From contig CACJXQ010000020.1 of assembly GCA_902597385.1 (NCBI GenBank), forward strand, positions 1 through 35,141: a stretch of DNA of 35,141 nt, written 5' to 3'. The position numbers and the translations under genes were made by a program. Under the pieces are notes generated by a model. The model was not told the DNA's origin and did no database searches. It was given only the letters and a program-made list of their open reading frames with translations. Below are positions 9,756 to 17,848 of the stretch, piece after piece. The stretch comes from an uncultured Pseudomonadota bacterium. GTDB lineage: Bacteria; Pseudomonadota; Gammaproteobacteria; Ga0077536. The first letter of the stretch is position 1. Every line of letters begins with the position of its first letter.

Positions 9756-10929
9756 ACTCTTTTACAAACTAAGAGAATTTCAGGTGCCTGTGTCTGTCAC
9801 GGAGTATCTGACACTACTTAGCGCTATGGAAAAAGGTATATCTGGGCTCAATATAGATAGTTTTTATTTTCTAGCACGAAGTGCTCTGATAAAAGACGAG
9901 CGGTTTTTTGACCGTTTTGACATCGTTTTTGGGAATTATTTCAAAGGGCAGGAGGCGCTATTCGAAGAAGTCATTGGGGAAATACCGCTGGAATGGCTGC
10001 AGGCCCAAAAACAGCTCAACCTTTCTGACGAGGAAAAAAAACAAATAGAGTCGATGGGTGGATGGGATAAACTGATGGAAACCCTAAAAAAACGCCTGGA
10101 GGAACAAAAAAAAGCTCATCGGGGTGGTAGCAAAATGATTGGCACCGGGGGTACCTCGCCCTTTGGAGCGGAAGGATATAACCCCGAAGGAGTAAGAATA
10201 GGTCAAAATAAAGGGCGAGAGGGCAGAGCGGTAAAAGTTTGGGATAAGAGACAGTTCAGAAATTTAGATGATGAGGTTGAATTAGGTACAAGAAATATAA
10301 AAGTGGCACTTCGTCAACTGCGTAGGTTTGCTCGGGAAGGCTCGGAAGAAGAGTTGGATATTACCGATACTATCTCCTCAACCGCAAAAAATGCAGGAAT
10401 ATTGGATGTCAAAATGGTGCCTGAACGAAAGAACGCAGCCAAGGTGCTTCTTTTCCTCGATGTCGGCGGCTCGATGGACCCATACGTCAAAATATGCGAA
10501 CAGCTGTTCTCAGCAGCCAGATCAGAATTTAAACATCTAGAGCATTTCTATTTCCACAACTTCTTATACGAATCAGTTTGGAAAGATAACAATATGAGAG
10601 CAAATGTTCGTCTACCTACCCAGCAAGTAATGAACACCTACGGAGCCGACCATAAATTAGTATTTGTTGGGGACGCTACGATGAGCCCATATGAGATTAT
10701 GGCGGTGGGAGGAAGCGTAGAGCATTGGAATGAAGAGGCTGGAGCGACTTGGATCGCTAGACTCCTTGCTATTTTTCCCTATGCCGTTTGGCTCAACCCT
10801 CAACCGGAGCAATATTGGGGAAATATCCCTTCTATTGGGATGGTGAAAGAACTAGTTACCGACAGGATGTTTCCCCTTACCGTTGATGGCCTTGAAAGGG
10901 CAATGAAGGTCCTTAAAACCGCAGTCTGA
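9745..10929 (+). CDS. CoxE-like VWA-domain protein, partner of the MoxR ATPase
   Basis: This 394-residue soluble protein belongs to the VWA/CoxE family. It has a helical N-terminal half, a charged lysine- and glutamate-rich stretch at about residues 95-125, and a C-terminal von Willebrand A domain beginning at KVLLFLDVGGSMD (233-245). The metal site of VWA domains is normally DxSxS. Here it reads DVGGS (239-243), so the first serine is glycine while the Asp and last Ser are kept. The GTG start at 9745 has AGGAG six bases upstream inside the end of moxR, giving an 11-base overlap. The pair probably acts as a metallochaperone-like module. The client is unknown. Confidence 0.9.
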   Translation: MLAELFYKLREFQVPVSVTEYLTLLSAMEKGISGLNIDSFYFLARSALIKDERFFDRFDIVFGNYFKGQEALFEEVIGEIPLEWLQAQKQLNLSDEEKKQIESMGGWDKLMETLKKRLEEQKKAHRGGSKMIGTGGTSPFGAEGYNPEGVRIGQNKGREGRAVKVWDKRQFRNLDDEVELGTRNIKVALRQLRRFAREGSEEELDITDTISSTAKNAGILDVKMVPERKNAAKVLLFLDVGGSMDPYVKICEQLFSAARSEFKHLEHFYFHNFLYESVWKDNNMRANVRLPTQQVMNTYGADHKLVFVGDATMSPYEIMAVGGSVEHWNEEAGATWIARLLAIFPYAVWLNPQPEQYWGNIPSIGMVKELVTDRMFPLTVDGLERAMKVLKTAV

Positions 10930-10977
10930 ATTAAGAAAATTCTCGACCTTGATTCAACATTAAGAATGTAGGTATTT

Positions 10978-11184
10978 ATGAATTTACTTAGTCCCATCGT
11001 ATTCTTGATCTTACTCGCCTTGGGGATACCTTGGTTCTGGCCCAGTGGTAATTCTGTTTTAATCTTTGGGCTTCCAGCATGGGTGGTAAGCGCTATAGTG
11101 GTGTCTGTTCTATGTTCAGCCTTCACTGCTTATCTACTGCGTAAACCGTGGGCGCATGAAAAATCTAAGGCGGAAGATGGATAA
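10978..11184 (+). CDS. Small two-TM membrane protein, partner of the downstream symporter (DUF3311-like)
   Basis: The 68-residue protein consists of two hydrophobic helices (about residues 4-20 and 26-54) with the short polar link GIPWFWPSGNS. It ends in a charged tail, RKPWAHEKSKAEDG. The LGIPWFW...PAWV pattern and location resemble the tiny membrane proteins (DUF3311, or YhdT next to PanF) encoded directly before sodium:solute symporters. It overlaps the symporter start by 8 bases, so the two are translationally coupled. It may assist assembly or activity of the transporter, which is inference from context. Confidence 0.7.
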   Translation: MNLLSPIVFLILLALGIPWFWPSGNSVLIFGLPAWVVSAIVVSVLCSAFTAYLLRKPWAHEKSKAEDG

Positions 11185-12679
11185 TCTACCGACTTTAGGG
11201 TTAGGCGCCTGGTTGTTTGTCTCAACATATCTACTGAGTTTACTCGCTATTGGTTGGCTGGCTAGAAGCGCACAAAGAAGCAATACTTTAAAGGACTTTT
11301 ATCTGGCGGGAAACGGCTTCGGCTTCTTAGTGCTTTTCCTCACTTTTTTTGCAACTCAATATAGTGGCAATACTTTCTTTGCCTTTACAGGGGCTACTTA
11401 TCGAATCGGTTTTGGTTGGATTCTCAGTTTACACTTCATGACAGCTGTAGTTGTAGTTTATCTAATCTTTGCTCCGAAGCTTCATGCTTTAGCAAAAGAA
11501 AAAAATTATCTGACTCCGGCTGATTTTATTGACGATAGATATTCTTGCAAACTCCTAAGTTTAGTAATCAGCATTATAATGATTATTGTACTTTGCAATT
11601 TCACGTTAGCGCAGTTAATGGCTATGGGACGAGCAGCGCAAGGACTTTCAGCGTCCGGCGGCGATACTGCATACTCATCCGGCGTCGTACTATTAGCCCT
11701 TATTATGGTTATATATGGCACTTTAGGTGGGATCAGAGCCATAGCCTGGACGGACGCCCTACAAGGCACTATCTTACTTTTCGGCTTTACGTTTCTAATC
11801 TTTTTGATGGTAGATAGATTCGGACCATTGGAGAACGCGACTAGAATTTTGATGGAGAGAGATTCAATCCTAGGTACAACTTTCACCACACGACCAGATG
11901 CCGAGGCTTGCAGAACATGGCTTAGTTACATCCTCGCTGTAGGTTTCGGAGTTAGCCTATATCCCCAAGCCATTCAGCGTATATACGCGGCAAAATCTGC
12001 GATTGTTTTGAGAAAAAGCCTAGCTATGATGGCGTTCATGCCTATTCCCACAATGATCATCGCACTGATCTCTGGAATTATGGCGCTTGCCTATTTTCCG
12101 GGATTGGAGGGAGCAACCGCTGATAGCGCTTTCGGGACCATTTTAAGAGAAATTCAAATGCACTCTGCATTAGGACATGGACTAGTGGTAGTCACCTTAG
12201 CGGCTGTTTTAGCCGCCATGATGTCGACAGCCGATTCCGCTCTACTATCAGTCTCTTCAATGTTTACCAAAGACATAGTGTCAAAATACGGTGGCGCGAA
12301 CCTCACGGAGGCTACATTAACTAAAATTGCCAAGTTTACCTCCTGGGGATTAGTATTATTCTTGGTGGGATTAGCTATTATCCTCAGAGAAAAAACCTCG
12401 CTAGTGCAGTTGCTCGACAGAAAAATTGATTTATTGATACAGTTATCGCCCGCATTTATTCTCGGCATCAGGGCGAATTTTCTTCGCGGAGATGCGGTTT
12501 TAGCCGGGTTAAGCGTTGGGGTCATTACCGCCCTAGTTCTAGCCTTTGGGAATTTTGACTTTGTAGAAAATGGAAAAATAGCTGGCTTTCATCCAGGGGT
12601 CATAGCGGTAGTACCAAACCTAATAATAGCTACAGTGGGGTCTTTCGCTTTAAAAAACAATAACCGTGCGCTTGAATAA
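11177..12679 (+). CDS. Sodium:solute symporter family protein (SSS)
   Basis: This 500-residue protein is a polytopic inner-membrane transporter with about 13 hydrophobic segments. Family signatures are FATQYSGNTFFAFTGATYR, YLTPADFIDDRY, GTLGGIRAIAWTDALQG (the SSS hallmark) and AAMMSTADSALLSVSSMFTKDI, which carries the Ser/Asp residues of the sodium site. I chose ATG at 11177, which has AAGG at 11167-11170 with a 6-base gap. An in-frame ATG at 11156 would add seven basic residues without a better site. The substrate cannot be read from sequence; pantothenate, acetate, proline and other organic solutes are all transported by the family. It is linked to the small membrane protein upstream. Confidence 0.88.
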   Translation: MDNLPTLGLGAWLFVSTYLLSLLAIGWLARSAQRSNTLKDFYLAGNGFGFLVLFLTFFATQYSGNTFFAFTGATYRIGFGWILSLHFMTAVVVVYLIFAPKLHALAKEKNYLTPADFIDDRYSCKLLSLVISIIMIIVLCNFTLAQLMAMGRAAQGLSASGGDTAYSSGVVLLALIMVIYGTLGGIRAIAWTDALQGTILLFGFTFLIFLMVDRFGPLENATRILMERDSILGTTFTTRPDAEACRTWLSYILAVGFGVSLYPQAIQRIYAAKSAIVLRKSLAMMAFMPIPTMIIALISGIMALAYFPGLEGATADSAFGTILREIQMHSALGHGLVVVTLAAVLAAMMSTADSALLSVSSMFTKDIVSKYGGANLTEATLTKIAKFTSWGLVLFLVGLAIILREKTSLVQLLDRKIDLLIQLSPAFILGIRANFLRGDAVLAGLSVGVITALVLAFGNFDFVENGKIAGFHPGVIAVVPNLIIATVGSFALKNNNRALE

Positions 12680-12714
12680 AAATCAACCTATTAAAATTAA
12701 ATTCATCATTTAAA

Positions 12715-14175
12715 ATGCCAAAATATAATCTTGTTCCAGTAACTAGAAAAGTACTAGCTGACTTAGAAACGCCCTTAAGCATATATCTGAAAATTAGCAA
12801 TGAAAAAAATTCTTTCCTGCTCGAATCAATTGAAGGCGGAGAAAAATGGGGTAGATACTCCATAATCGGCTTGCCAGCAAGCAAAGCTATAGAGGTAACA
12901 GGTCGATGCATAAAGGTCTATGAAAATGGCGAACTTGTTGAACAAATATCCGATAGAGATCCATTTGAATTTATTCGAGAGTATCAAGATCGGTATACGA
13001 TAGAAGATTCGTCACACCTCCCTCGTTTTTCGGGTGGCTTAGTTGGCTTTTTCGGTTTTGATTGTGTCAGATACGTAGAACCTAAATTGAGAGACAGCTG
13101 TCCAGAGGATAACCTAAAAAACCCCGATATATACCTTCTACTCGTCGACTCCTTTGTGATTTTCGACTCCCAGAGAGGCGAACTAAGTCTCGTGAAGTAT
13201 GTTGAAAAGGAGCATTCTTATCAATTAGCTGAGGCCGAAAAATATTTGGACAAACTGGAGAATCAACTATCCTCTAGCCAAAAAATTAGAGAAAGAAAAC
13301 CAACCGATGCACTATTCAAACATGATTTTCAGACGGAATTTGAAAAAGAACGATTCCTAGAAGCAATAAGGAAAATCAAGGAATACATTCTTGCCGGAGA
13401 CGTAATGCAGGTGGTCATAGCTCAACGTCTTTCAACAGAGCTAAGATGCCAAACCATCGACATATACAGGGCTCTAAGATATCTAAACCCTTCTCCTTAT
13501 TTATATTACTTCAACCTCGGAGACCTAGAAATAATCGGGTCTTCCCCCGAGATATTAGTTCGAGTAGAGAATGGCGTAGTTACAACGAGACCTCTAGCGG
13601 GCACAAGACCGCGTGGAAATACTTATGAAGAAGATATGCTGCTCGAAAAGGAATTACTTGCGGATCCCAAAGAACTCGCAGAACATCTAATGTTAATCGA
13701 TCTAGGCCGAAACGATATTGGGAAAATTTGCGAAATCGGCTCAGTTAAGGTCATACAAAAAATGGTAGTTGAACGTTACTCTCACGTGATGCACATTTCT
13801 TCCACCGTGGAAGGGAAACTTAATAAAGCACTTGGACCTCTTGATGCCCTGAAAGCTACCCTTCCAGTAGGCACCCTATCGGGAGCTCCTAAAATTAGAG
13901 CTATAGAGATAATAGATGAGCTAGAACCATCCAAAAGAGGGATATATGGCGGCGCGGTTGGCTACCTGTCTTGGACGGGCGATATGGATACCGCTATAGC
14001 AATAAGAACTGCGATAGTTCAAAACAACAGACTCTATGTTCAAGCAGGATGCGGAATTGTGGCGGATTCAATACCTGAAAAAGAGTGGGAAGAAACCATG
14101 AATAAGGGGAAAGCCATATTTAGAGCTGTAGAGCTTGCTGGTAAAAATTTAACTTTGAAGAAAAAAGAGAATTAG
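12715..14175 (+). CDS. trpE: Anthranilate synthase component I
   Basis: TrpE converts chorismate plus ammonia or glutamine-derived nitrogen into anthranilate, the first committed step of tryptophan synthesis, together with the TrpG glutaminase. The 486-residue protein has the feedback motif LLES (35-38) followed ten residues later by Ser49, the LLESx10S tryptophan-binding signature. The chorismate-binding domain shows EIIGSSPEILVRV, TTRPLAGTRPRG, HLMLIDLGRNDIG, LPVGTLSGAPK and the terminal AGCGIVADSIPEKEWEET. No trpG follows; the next gene, gshA, begins six bases after the stop. A solitary trpE away from trpGDC is known in Pseudomonas and relatives. No leader peptide or attenuator is seen in the 35-base upstream gap. 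Confidence 0.96.
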   Translation: MPKYNLVPVTRKVLADLETPLSIYLKISNEKNSFLLESIEGGEKWGRYSIIGLPASKAIEVTGRCIKVYENGELVEQISDRDPFEFIREYQDRYTIEDSSHLPRFSGGLVGFFGFDCVRYVEPKLRDSCPEDNLKNPDIYLLLVDSFVIFDSQRGELSLVKYVEKEHSYQLAEAEKYLDKLENQLSSSQKIRERKPTDALFKHDFQTEFEKERFLEAIRKIKEYILAGDVMQVVIAQRLSTELRCQTIDIYRALRYLNPSPYLYYFNLGDLEIIGSSPEILVRVENGVVTTRPLAGTRPRGNTYEEDMLLEKELLADPKELAEHLMLIDLGRNDIGKICEIGSVKVIQKMVVERYSHVMHISSTVEGKLNKALGPLDALKATLPVGTLSGAPKIRAIEIIDELEPSKRGIYGGAVGYLSWTGDMDTAIAIRTAIVQNNRLYVQAGCGIVADSIPEKEWEETMNKGKAIFRAVELAGKNLTLKKKEN

Positions 14176-14181
14176 CTGCTC

Positions 14182-15750
14182 ATGCATGATCTATTCGGAA
14201 TTAAAGAGCTGGTTGAATCAGGCGCAAAAGAAGCGCTTGCTGGAGGCCTTAAGGGTTTAGAGAAAGAAAGCCTACGAGTGACCACTGATGGCACTATTGC
14301 ACAGACACCTCATCCGAAATCCTGGGGAGCGTCATTAACACACCCTTTTATTACAACGGATTATTCTGAAGCGCTTCCCGAGTTGATTACACCACCATCA
14401 AGAAATACTGAAGATGCTGTTTTCTTCCTTAAAAAACTTCATCATTTTCTTTATCAACACATGAATGAAAATGAAATGCTTTGGTGCGCTAGCATGCCCT
14501 GCGCGGTTTCAAACGAAAAAGCCATCCCGATTGCTAAATATGGGAGTTCCAATGTTGGAAAAATGAAGCATATTTATAGGCTAGGATTAGATTTCCGTTA
14601 TGGTAGGCGTATGCAAGCAATAGCCGGAGTACATTTCAATTATTCTGTGCCCGATAAATTATGGGACCTGCTTAGGGACTCCAAAAACAGTCGGAAAGCA
14701 ATCAACACCAAAAGCTTTAGGGATCAAGGATATTTCAGTTTGATAAGAAACTACTGCCGCATGAGCTGGATTATTCCGCTGCTGTTCGGAAATTCTCCTG
14801 TAGTATGCAAATCTTTCTTGTCCGGAAACACGGCAAGATTTAAAAAATTTTTGAAGGGCACCTATTACCTACCGTACGCGACTAGCTTAAGAATGAGCGA
14901 CATAGGCTACAAAAATAAGAACCAAAGCGCCTTGGAAATTTCTTATGATAGTTTAGATGCCTATTTATATAGTTTAAAAAAAGCGATCACCACTCCTTAT
15001 CCAGAATATGAAGCAATAGGGTTGTATGACGGCCATAACCGGATCCAATTAAGCACGAATATTCTTCAAATTGAAAATGAATATTATTCCTCTATCAGGC
15101 CGAAGCGAAGCGACTCTTCGGGGAAAAGACCTTCAACGGGTTTAAGGTTAAATGGCGTGGAATATGTGGAGATGCGTGCCCTAGATGTTGATATGCTAAA
15201 CCCTTACGGCATCAATTTTGACTCTTTACTATTTTGTGAAGCTTTTTTGATTTATTGTTTGCTGGAGCGGAGTCCTTTAATTTCCGAAAAAGAACTCAGA
15301 TCAATCGAATATAATGAAATAACTGTCGCTTTGCGCGGGCGCCAACCTAATCTCCTTTTGAACAATGAACAGGCAGGAAAAAAGCAGCCTGTGAGAGATT
15401 GGACCAATGAAATATTTGACAGAATGATGCCGATCTGTGAATTATTAGACGGAGAAAGTAAACTGTACTCATCGGCTCTCAAACGATTGAGGGAAACCGT
15501 AGTTGACACAGATTTACTTCCATCGGCCAAAATCTTAGATGAACTAACGAAGAGAAAGCAAGAATTCCATAGCTTTGCCCTGGAGCTATCTACTAATTAC
15601 AAGGAAGATTTAAAAAATCAAAATCTATCCATAGAAACTGAAACTTTGCTACAACAATTAGGAGTCGACTCCTTCAGTGATATTAAATCACTAGAAAAGG
15701 CTCGGGATGAAACTTTGGAAGAATACATAAAACATTATCTCGAAAACTGA
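14182..15750 (+). CDS. gshA: Glutamate-cysteine ligase
   Basis: GshA joins glutamate to cysteine using ATP, the rate-limiting step of glutathione synthesis. The 522 residues match the gammaproteobacterial (E. coli, 518) type. Near the N-terminus is GLEKESLRVTTDGTIAQTPHP, followed by TTDYSEALPELITPP, IAGVHFNYSVP, and later GVEYVEMRALDVDMLNPYGI, all family hallmarks around the active site. The ATG at 14182 lies six bases after the trpE stop and there is only a weak A/G-rich Shine-Dalgarno, so translation may rely on coupling to trpE. No gshB is in the window. Confidence 0.96.
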   Translation: MHDLFGIKELVESGAKEALAGGLKGLEKESLRVTTDGTIAQTPHPKSWGASLTHPFITTDYSEALPELITPPSRNTEDAVFFLKKLHHFLYQHMNENEMLWCASMPCAVSNEKAIPIAKYGSSNVGKMKHIYRLGLDFRYGRRMQAIAGVHFNYSVPDKLWDLLRDSKNSRKAINTKSFRDQGYFSLIRNYCRMSWIIPLLFGNSPVVCKSFLSGNTARFKKFLKGTYYLPYATSLRMSDIGYKNKNQSALEISYDSLDAYLYSLKKAITTPYPEYEAIGLYDGHNRIQLSTNILQIENEYYSSIRPKRSDSSGKRPSTGLRLNGVEYVEMRALDVDMLNPYGINFDSLLFCEAFLIYCLLERSPLISEKELRSIEYNEITVALRGRQPNLLLNNEQAGKKQPVRDWTNEIFDRMMPICELLDGESKLYSSALKRLRETVVDTDLLPSAKILDELTKRKQEFHSFALELSTNYKEDLKNQNLSIETETLLQQLGVDSFSDIKSLEKARDETLEEYIKHYLEN

Positions 15751-15803
15751 GGTTACTTGCGACCTAACAGAGTCATGCTTTATTTGGAATTGAAGGTCCG
15801 ACA

Positions 15804-16340
15804 ATGAAAAGACGAAGTGTAATAATTTATCTAGGTTTAACTCTTTTAATGGCCCAAAGAAGCCTTGGGAAAAGTAGTGACCAAGACACTCCTGACACTG
15901 ATTGGAAAAGCTTTTTAAACCCTTCGAGTGGAGAACCAATCGGGGTGTTCCCGAAAATTTCGCTATCAAGCGCTGAGTGGAAAAAAAGGTTGCCCGAACC
16001 GGCATATAAAGTACTGTTCGAAGAAGATACAGAACCAAGATTCTCTAGTCCCCTAAATGACGAAAAAAGACGGGGGCTTTATCATTGCCGAGCTTGCGGT
16101 CTAGCTTTGTTTACTTCACAGATGAAATACGACAGCAAGACAGGCTGGCCCAGCTTTTTTACCTGTATTCCGAAGCACCTCGACACAAAAAAAGATTTTA
16201 GGTTGTTTTTTCCGAGAACCGAGTATCATTGCAACAAATGCGGAGGCCACCAGGGACATGTTTTCCAAGATGGCCCAGCCCCCACTTATGAACGTTGGTG
16301 TAACAACGGTCTTTCTCTAGTGTTCAAAGAGTCCGCGTAG
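15804..16340 (+). CDS. msrB: Peptide-methionine (R)-S-oxide reductase with N-terminal signal sequence
   Basis: MsrB reduces methionine-R-sulfoxide in proteins. The 178-residue protein starts with a signal-like sequence, a basic MKRRS then a hydrophobic IIYLGLTLLMA, with a possible cleavage near residue 22. This predicts a periplasmic or anchored enzyme. The MsrB domain (about 50-178) has zinc knuckles CRAC and CNKC, the motifs TGWPSF and GGHQGHVFQDGP, and a catalytic cysteine in RWCNNGLSL. Cytoplasmic MsrB proteins are about 130-140 residues, so the extra N-terminus explains the length. AAGG lies seven bases before the ATG. It follows gshA by 53 bases in the same direction. Confidence 0.93.
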   Translation: MKRRSVIIYLGLTLLMAQRSLGKSSDQDTPDTDWKSFLNPSSGEPIGVFPKISLSSAEWKKRLPEPAYKVLFEEDTEPRFSSPLNDEKRRGLYHCRACGLALFTSQMKYDSKTGWPSFFTCIPKHLDTKKDFRLFFPRTEYHCNKCGGHQGHVFQDGPAPTYERWCNNGLSLVFKESA

Positions 16341-16403
16341 AATATTCATTCAAATCGTCATAAGTACTTGAACTCAGATAACAGGGAATGTAATTTGACT
16401 AAC

Positions 16404-16409
16404 TATAGT
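16404..16409 (+). promoter_or_regulatory. Candidate -10 element ahead of the methylamine-type cluster
   Basis: TATAGT (five of six matches) lies 29 bases before the ATG at 16439, leaving room for the AAGGA Shine-Dalgarno at 16423-16427 within the transcript. The -35 position is poor. A second arrangement, TTGACT (16395-16400) with TGTGACAAT (16414-16422), would start transcription beyond the Shine-Dalgarno and is less likely. No operator-like palindrome was recognised in the 98-base gap. Confidence 0.3.
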
Positions 16410-16438
16410 AGGGTGTGACAATAAGGATTGACTAAAAC

Positions 16439-17776
16439 ATGGATTATTACAAATCCGCTCGATACGTCATCATAGGCGCTGGAATTCATGGCCTAAGCAC
16501 TGCCTATCATCTTGCTCTCGAGCTAAAGGCGAAAGGAAAAGGAGATGGGTCAGATATTCTGGTGCTTGATAAAGGAGGGATAGCGGCCGGAGCTTCTGGC
16601 ATTGCTTGTGGAGTAATAAGAAATAATTATTTTCAACCTGCGATGCGAGAACTGATGCTACATTCAGTTGAGGTGTGGGAAAGCGATGCTGAAACTTTTA
16701 GTTACCACCCCGTAGGTTATCTTCAAATTTCTCCTGAAAGCATGAGAGAAGATGTAGCTCAGATTCACTCGCAACAGAAAGATATAGGCTATGAATCTGT
16801 TTTCGTGGAGGGGAAAAAACCCTCTACCGAATATATGAAAAACATGCTCGATGACTGGCAAGCTGAAGGAATAACCTCTGTTTTGCATGAAAAAAGGGGC
16901 GGTTATGCTAACAATTCGAAATCCATTTATGGGCTTGCTGGCAAGGCCGAAGAACTTGGAGTTCGAATCCTGACAGGAATCACAGTCACAGGATTTGAAC
17001 TGGGACAACAGACAGACAGCATTAAAAGCATAGAAACTGACCGAGGGGCGATAGAATGTGATTACACCGTAATAAGCGCGGGACCGTGGATAAAGGGTCT
17101 TTGGGAAAGTCTTGGGTTACCAAAAGACATTTCGCTTAAGCTCCAAGATGGAACAACTAAGACTGTACCGATGTGGGTTTATTGGTCCTTGCAAGAAGGT
17201 ACTCTCGGAGTGGATCCTAACCTCCAAAAAACCAATGATGGCAAAATGCCTCCCGTAATACACCTTGATTCTGATGCGATTCTTTTGGGGGAGGATGGTG
17301 AGGAGGTCACCACGGAGATGTGGGGAATTTACTACAAGCCTGATTTTCACTTCAATGGCATACAAGGTGGCTCTGCTCCTTATGTAGTAAAAACTCACCC
17401 CGATAAGGTATCGGTGGACCCGTACGGGCCTGCATCGCCCGATTTTGTTGTAGGCCCTGACTTTGCCTATATGTGGTGCTCCGCCTTAGCGCATTGCCAG
17501 AAAAGGTTCGAAGGAAAATACGAGTTGTATAAAAAGGAACCCTCCGGCGGCATAGGATGCTTTACTCCTGATTCTTTCCCGATCTTCGACGTTTTCAAAG
17601 ACAATTGCTTCGTAATAGCAGATTCTAACCATGGATACAAAATGATCGGTGTAGGGAAACTAGTTGCCAACAAAATAATGGGAACCAATTCTAAACTTCT
17701 ACAACCCTTCAGGTTCTCGCGATACGCCGAAGGTGACTTACACCCTATTTCGAATAGTCCTTTCCCTTGGAGTTAA
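16439..17776 (+). CDS. FAD-dependent oxidoreductase of the DAO/SoxB-like family heading the cluster
   Basis: This 445-residue soluble flavoprotein has an N-terminal Rossmann motif YVIIGAGIHGLSTAYHLA (residues about 9-26) and a C-terminal FAD-closing segment FVIADSNHGYKMIGVGK. The stretch AAGASGIACGVIRNNYF parallels GAGNTGRNTTIIRSNYL of the SoxB-like protein at 22945, so the two are paralogues. However, where SoxB proteins have RHDAVAWG with the covalent-FMN histidine, this protein reads NNSKSIYG, so that attachment site is absent. It is the first gene of the run leading to gmaS, 72 bases ahead of it. It probably oxidises an N-methyl or secondary amine acid; the exact substrate is not visible. 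The ATG has AAGGA upstream. Confidence 0.8.
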   Translation: MDYYKSARYVIIGAGIHGLSTAYHLALELKAKGKGDGSDILVLDKGGIAAGASGIACGVIRNNYFQPAMRELMLHSVEVWESDAETFSYHPVGYLQISPESMREDVAQIHSQQKDIGYESVFVEGKKPSTEYMKNMLDDWQAEGITSVLHEKRGGYANNSKSIYGLAGKAEELGVRILTGITVTGFELGQQTDSIKSIETDRGAIECDYTVISAGPWIKGLWESLGLPKDISLKLQDGTTKTVPMWVYWSLQEGTLGVDPNLQKTNDGKMPPVIHLDSDAILLGEDGEEVTTEMWGIYYKPDFHFNGIQGGSAPYVVKTHPDKVSVDPYGPASPDFVVGPDFAYMWCSALAHCQKRFEGKYELYKKEPSGGIGCFTPDSFPIFDVFKDNCFVIADSNHGYKMIGVGKLVANKIMGTNSKLLQPFRFSRYAEGDLHPISNSPFPWS

Positions 17777-17848
17777 TAAGGTCTTAGTTTAGCTGAGCTT
17801 TCCTTAGTCTCTACTCCTACTCACTTTAAACAACCGGAGCCACCAAAA

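Noticed and set aside
11177-12679. The sodium symporter as the methylamine transporter
   Set aside because: It is separated from the cluster by trpE, gshA and msrB and belongs to a family not known for ammonium-like amines. There is nothing in the sequence to support this.
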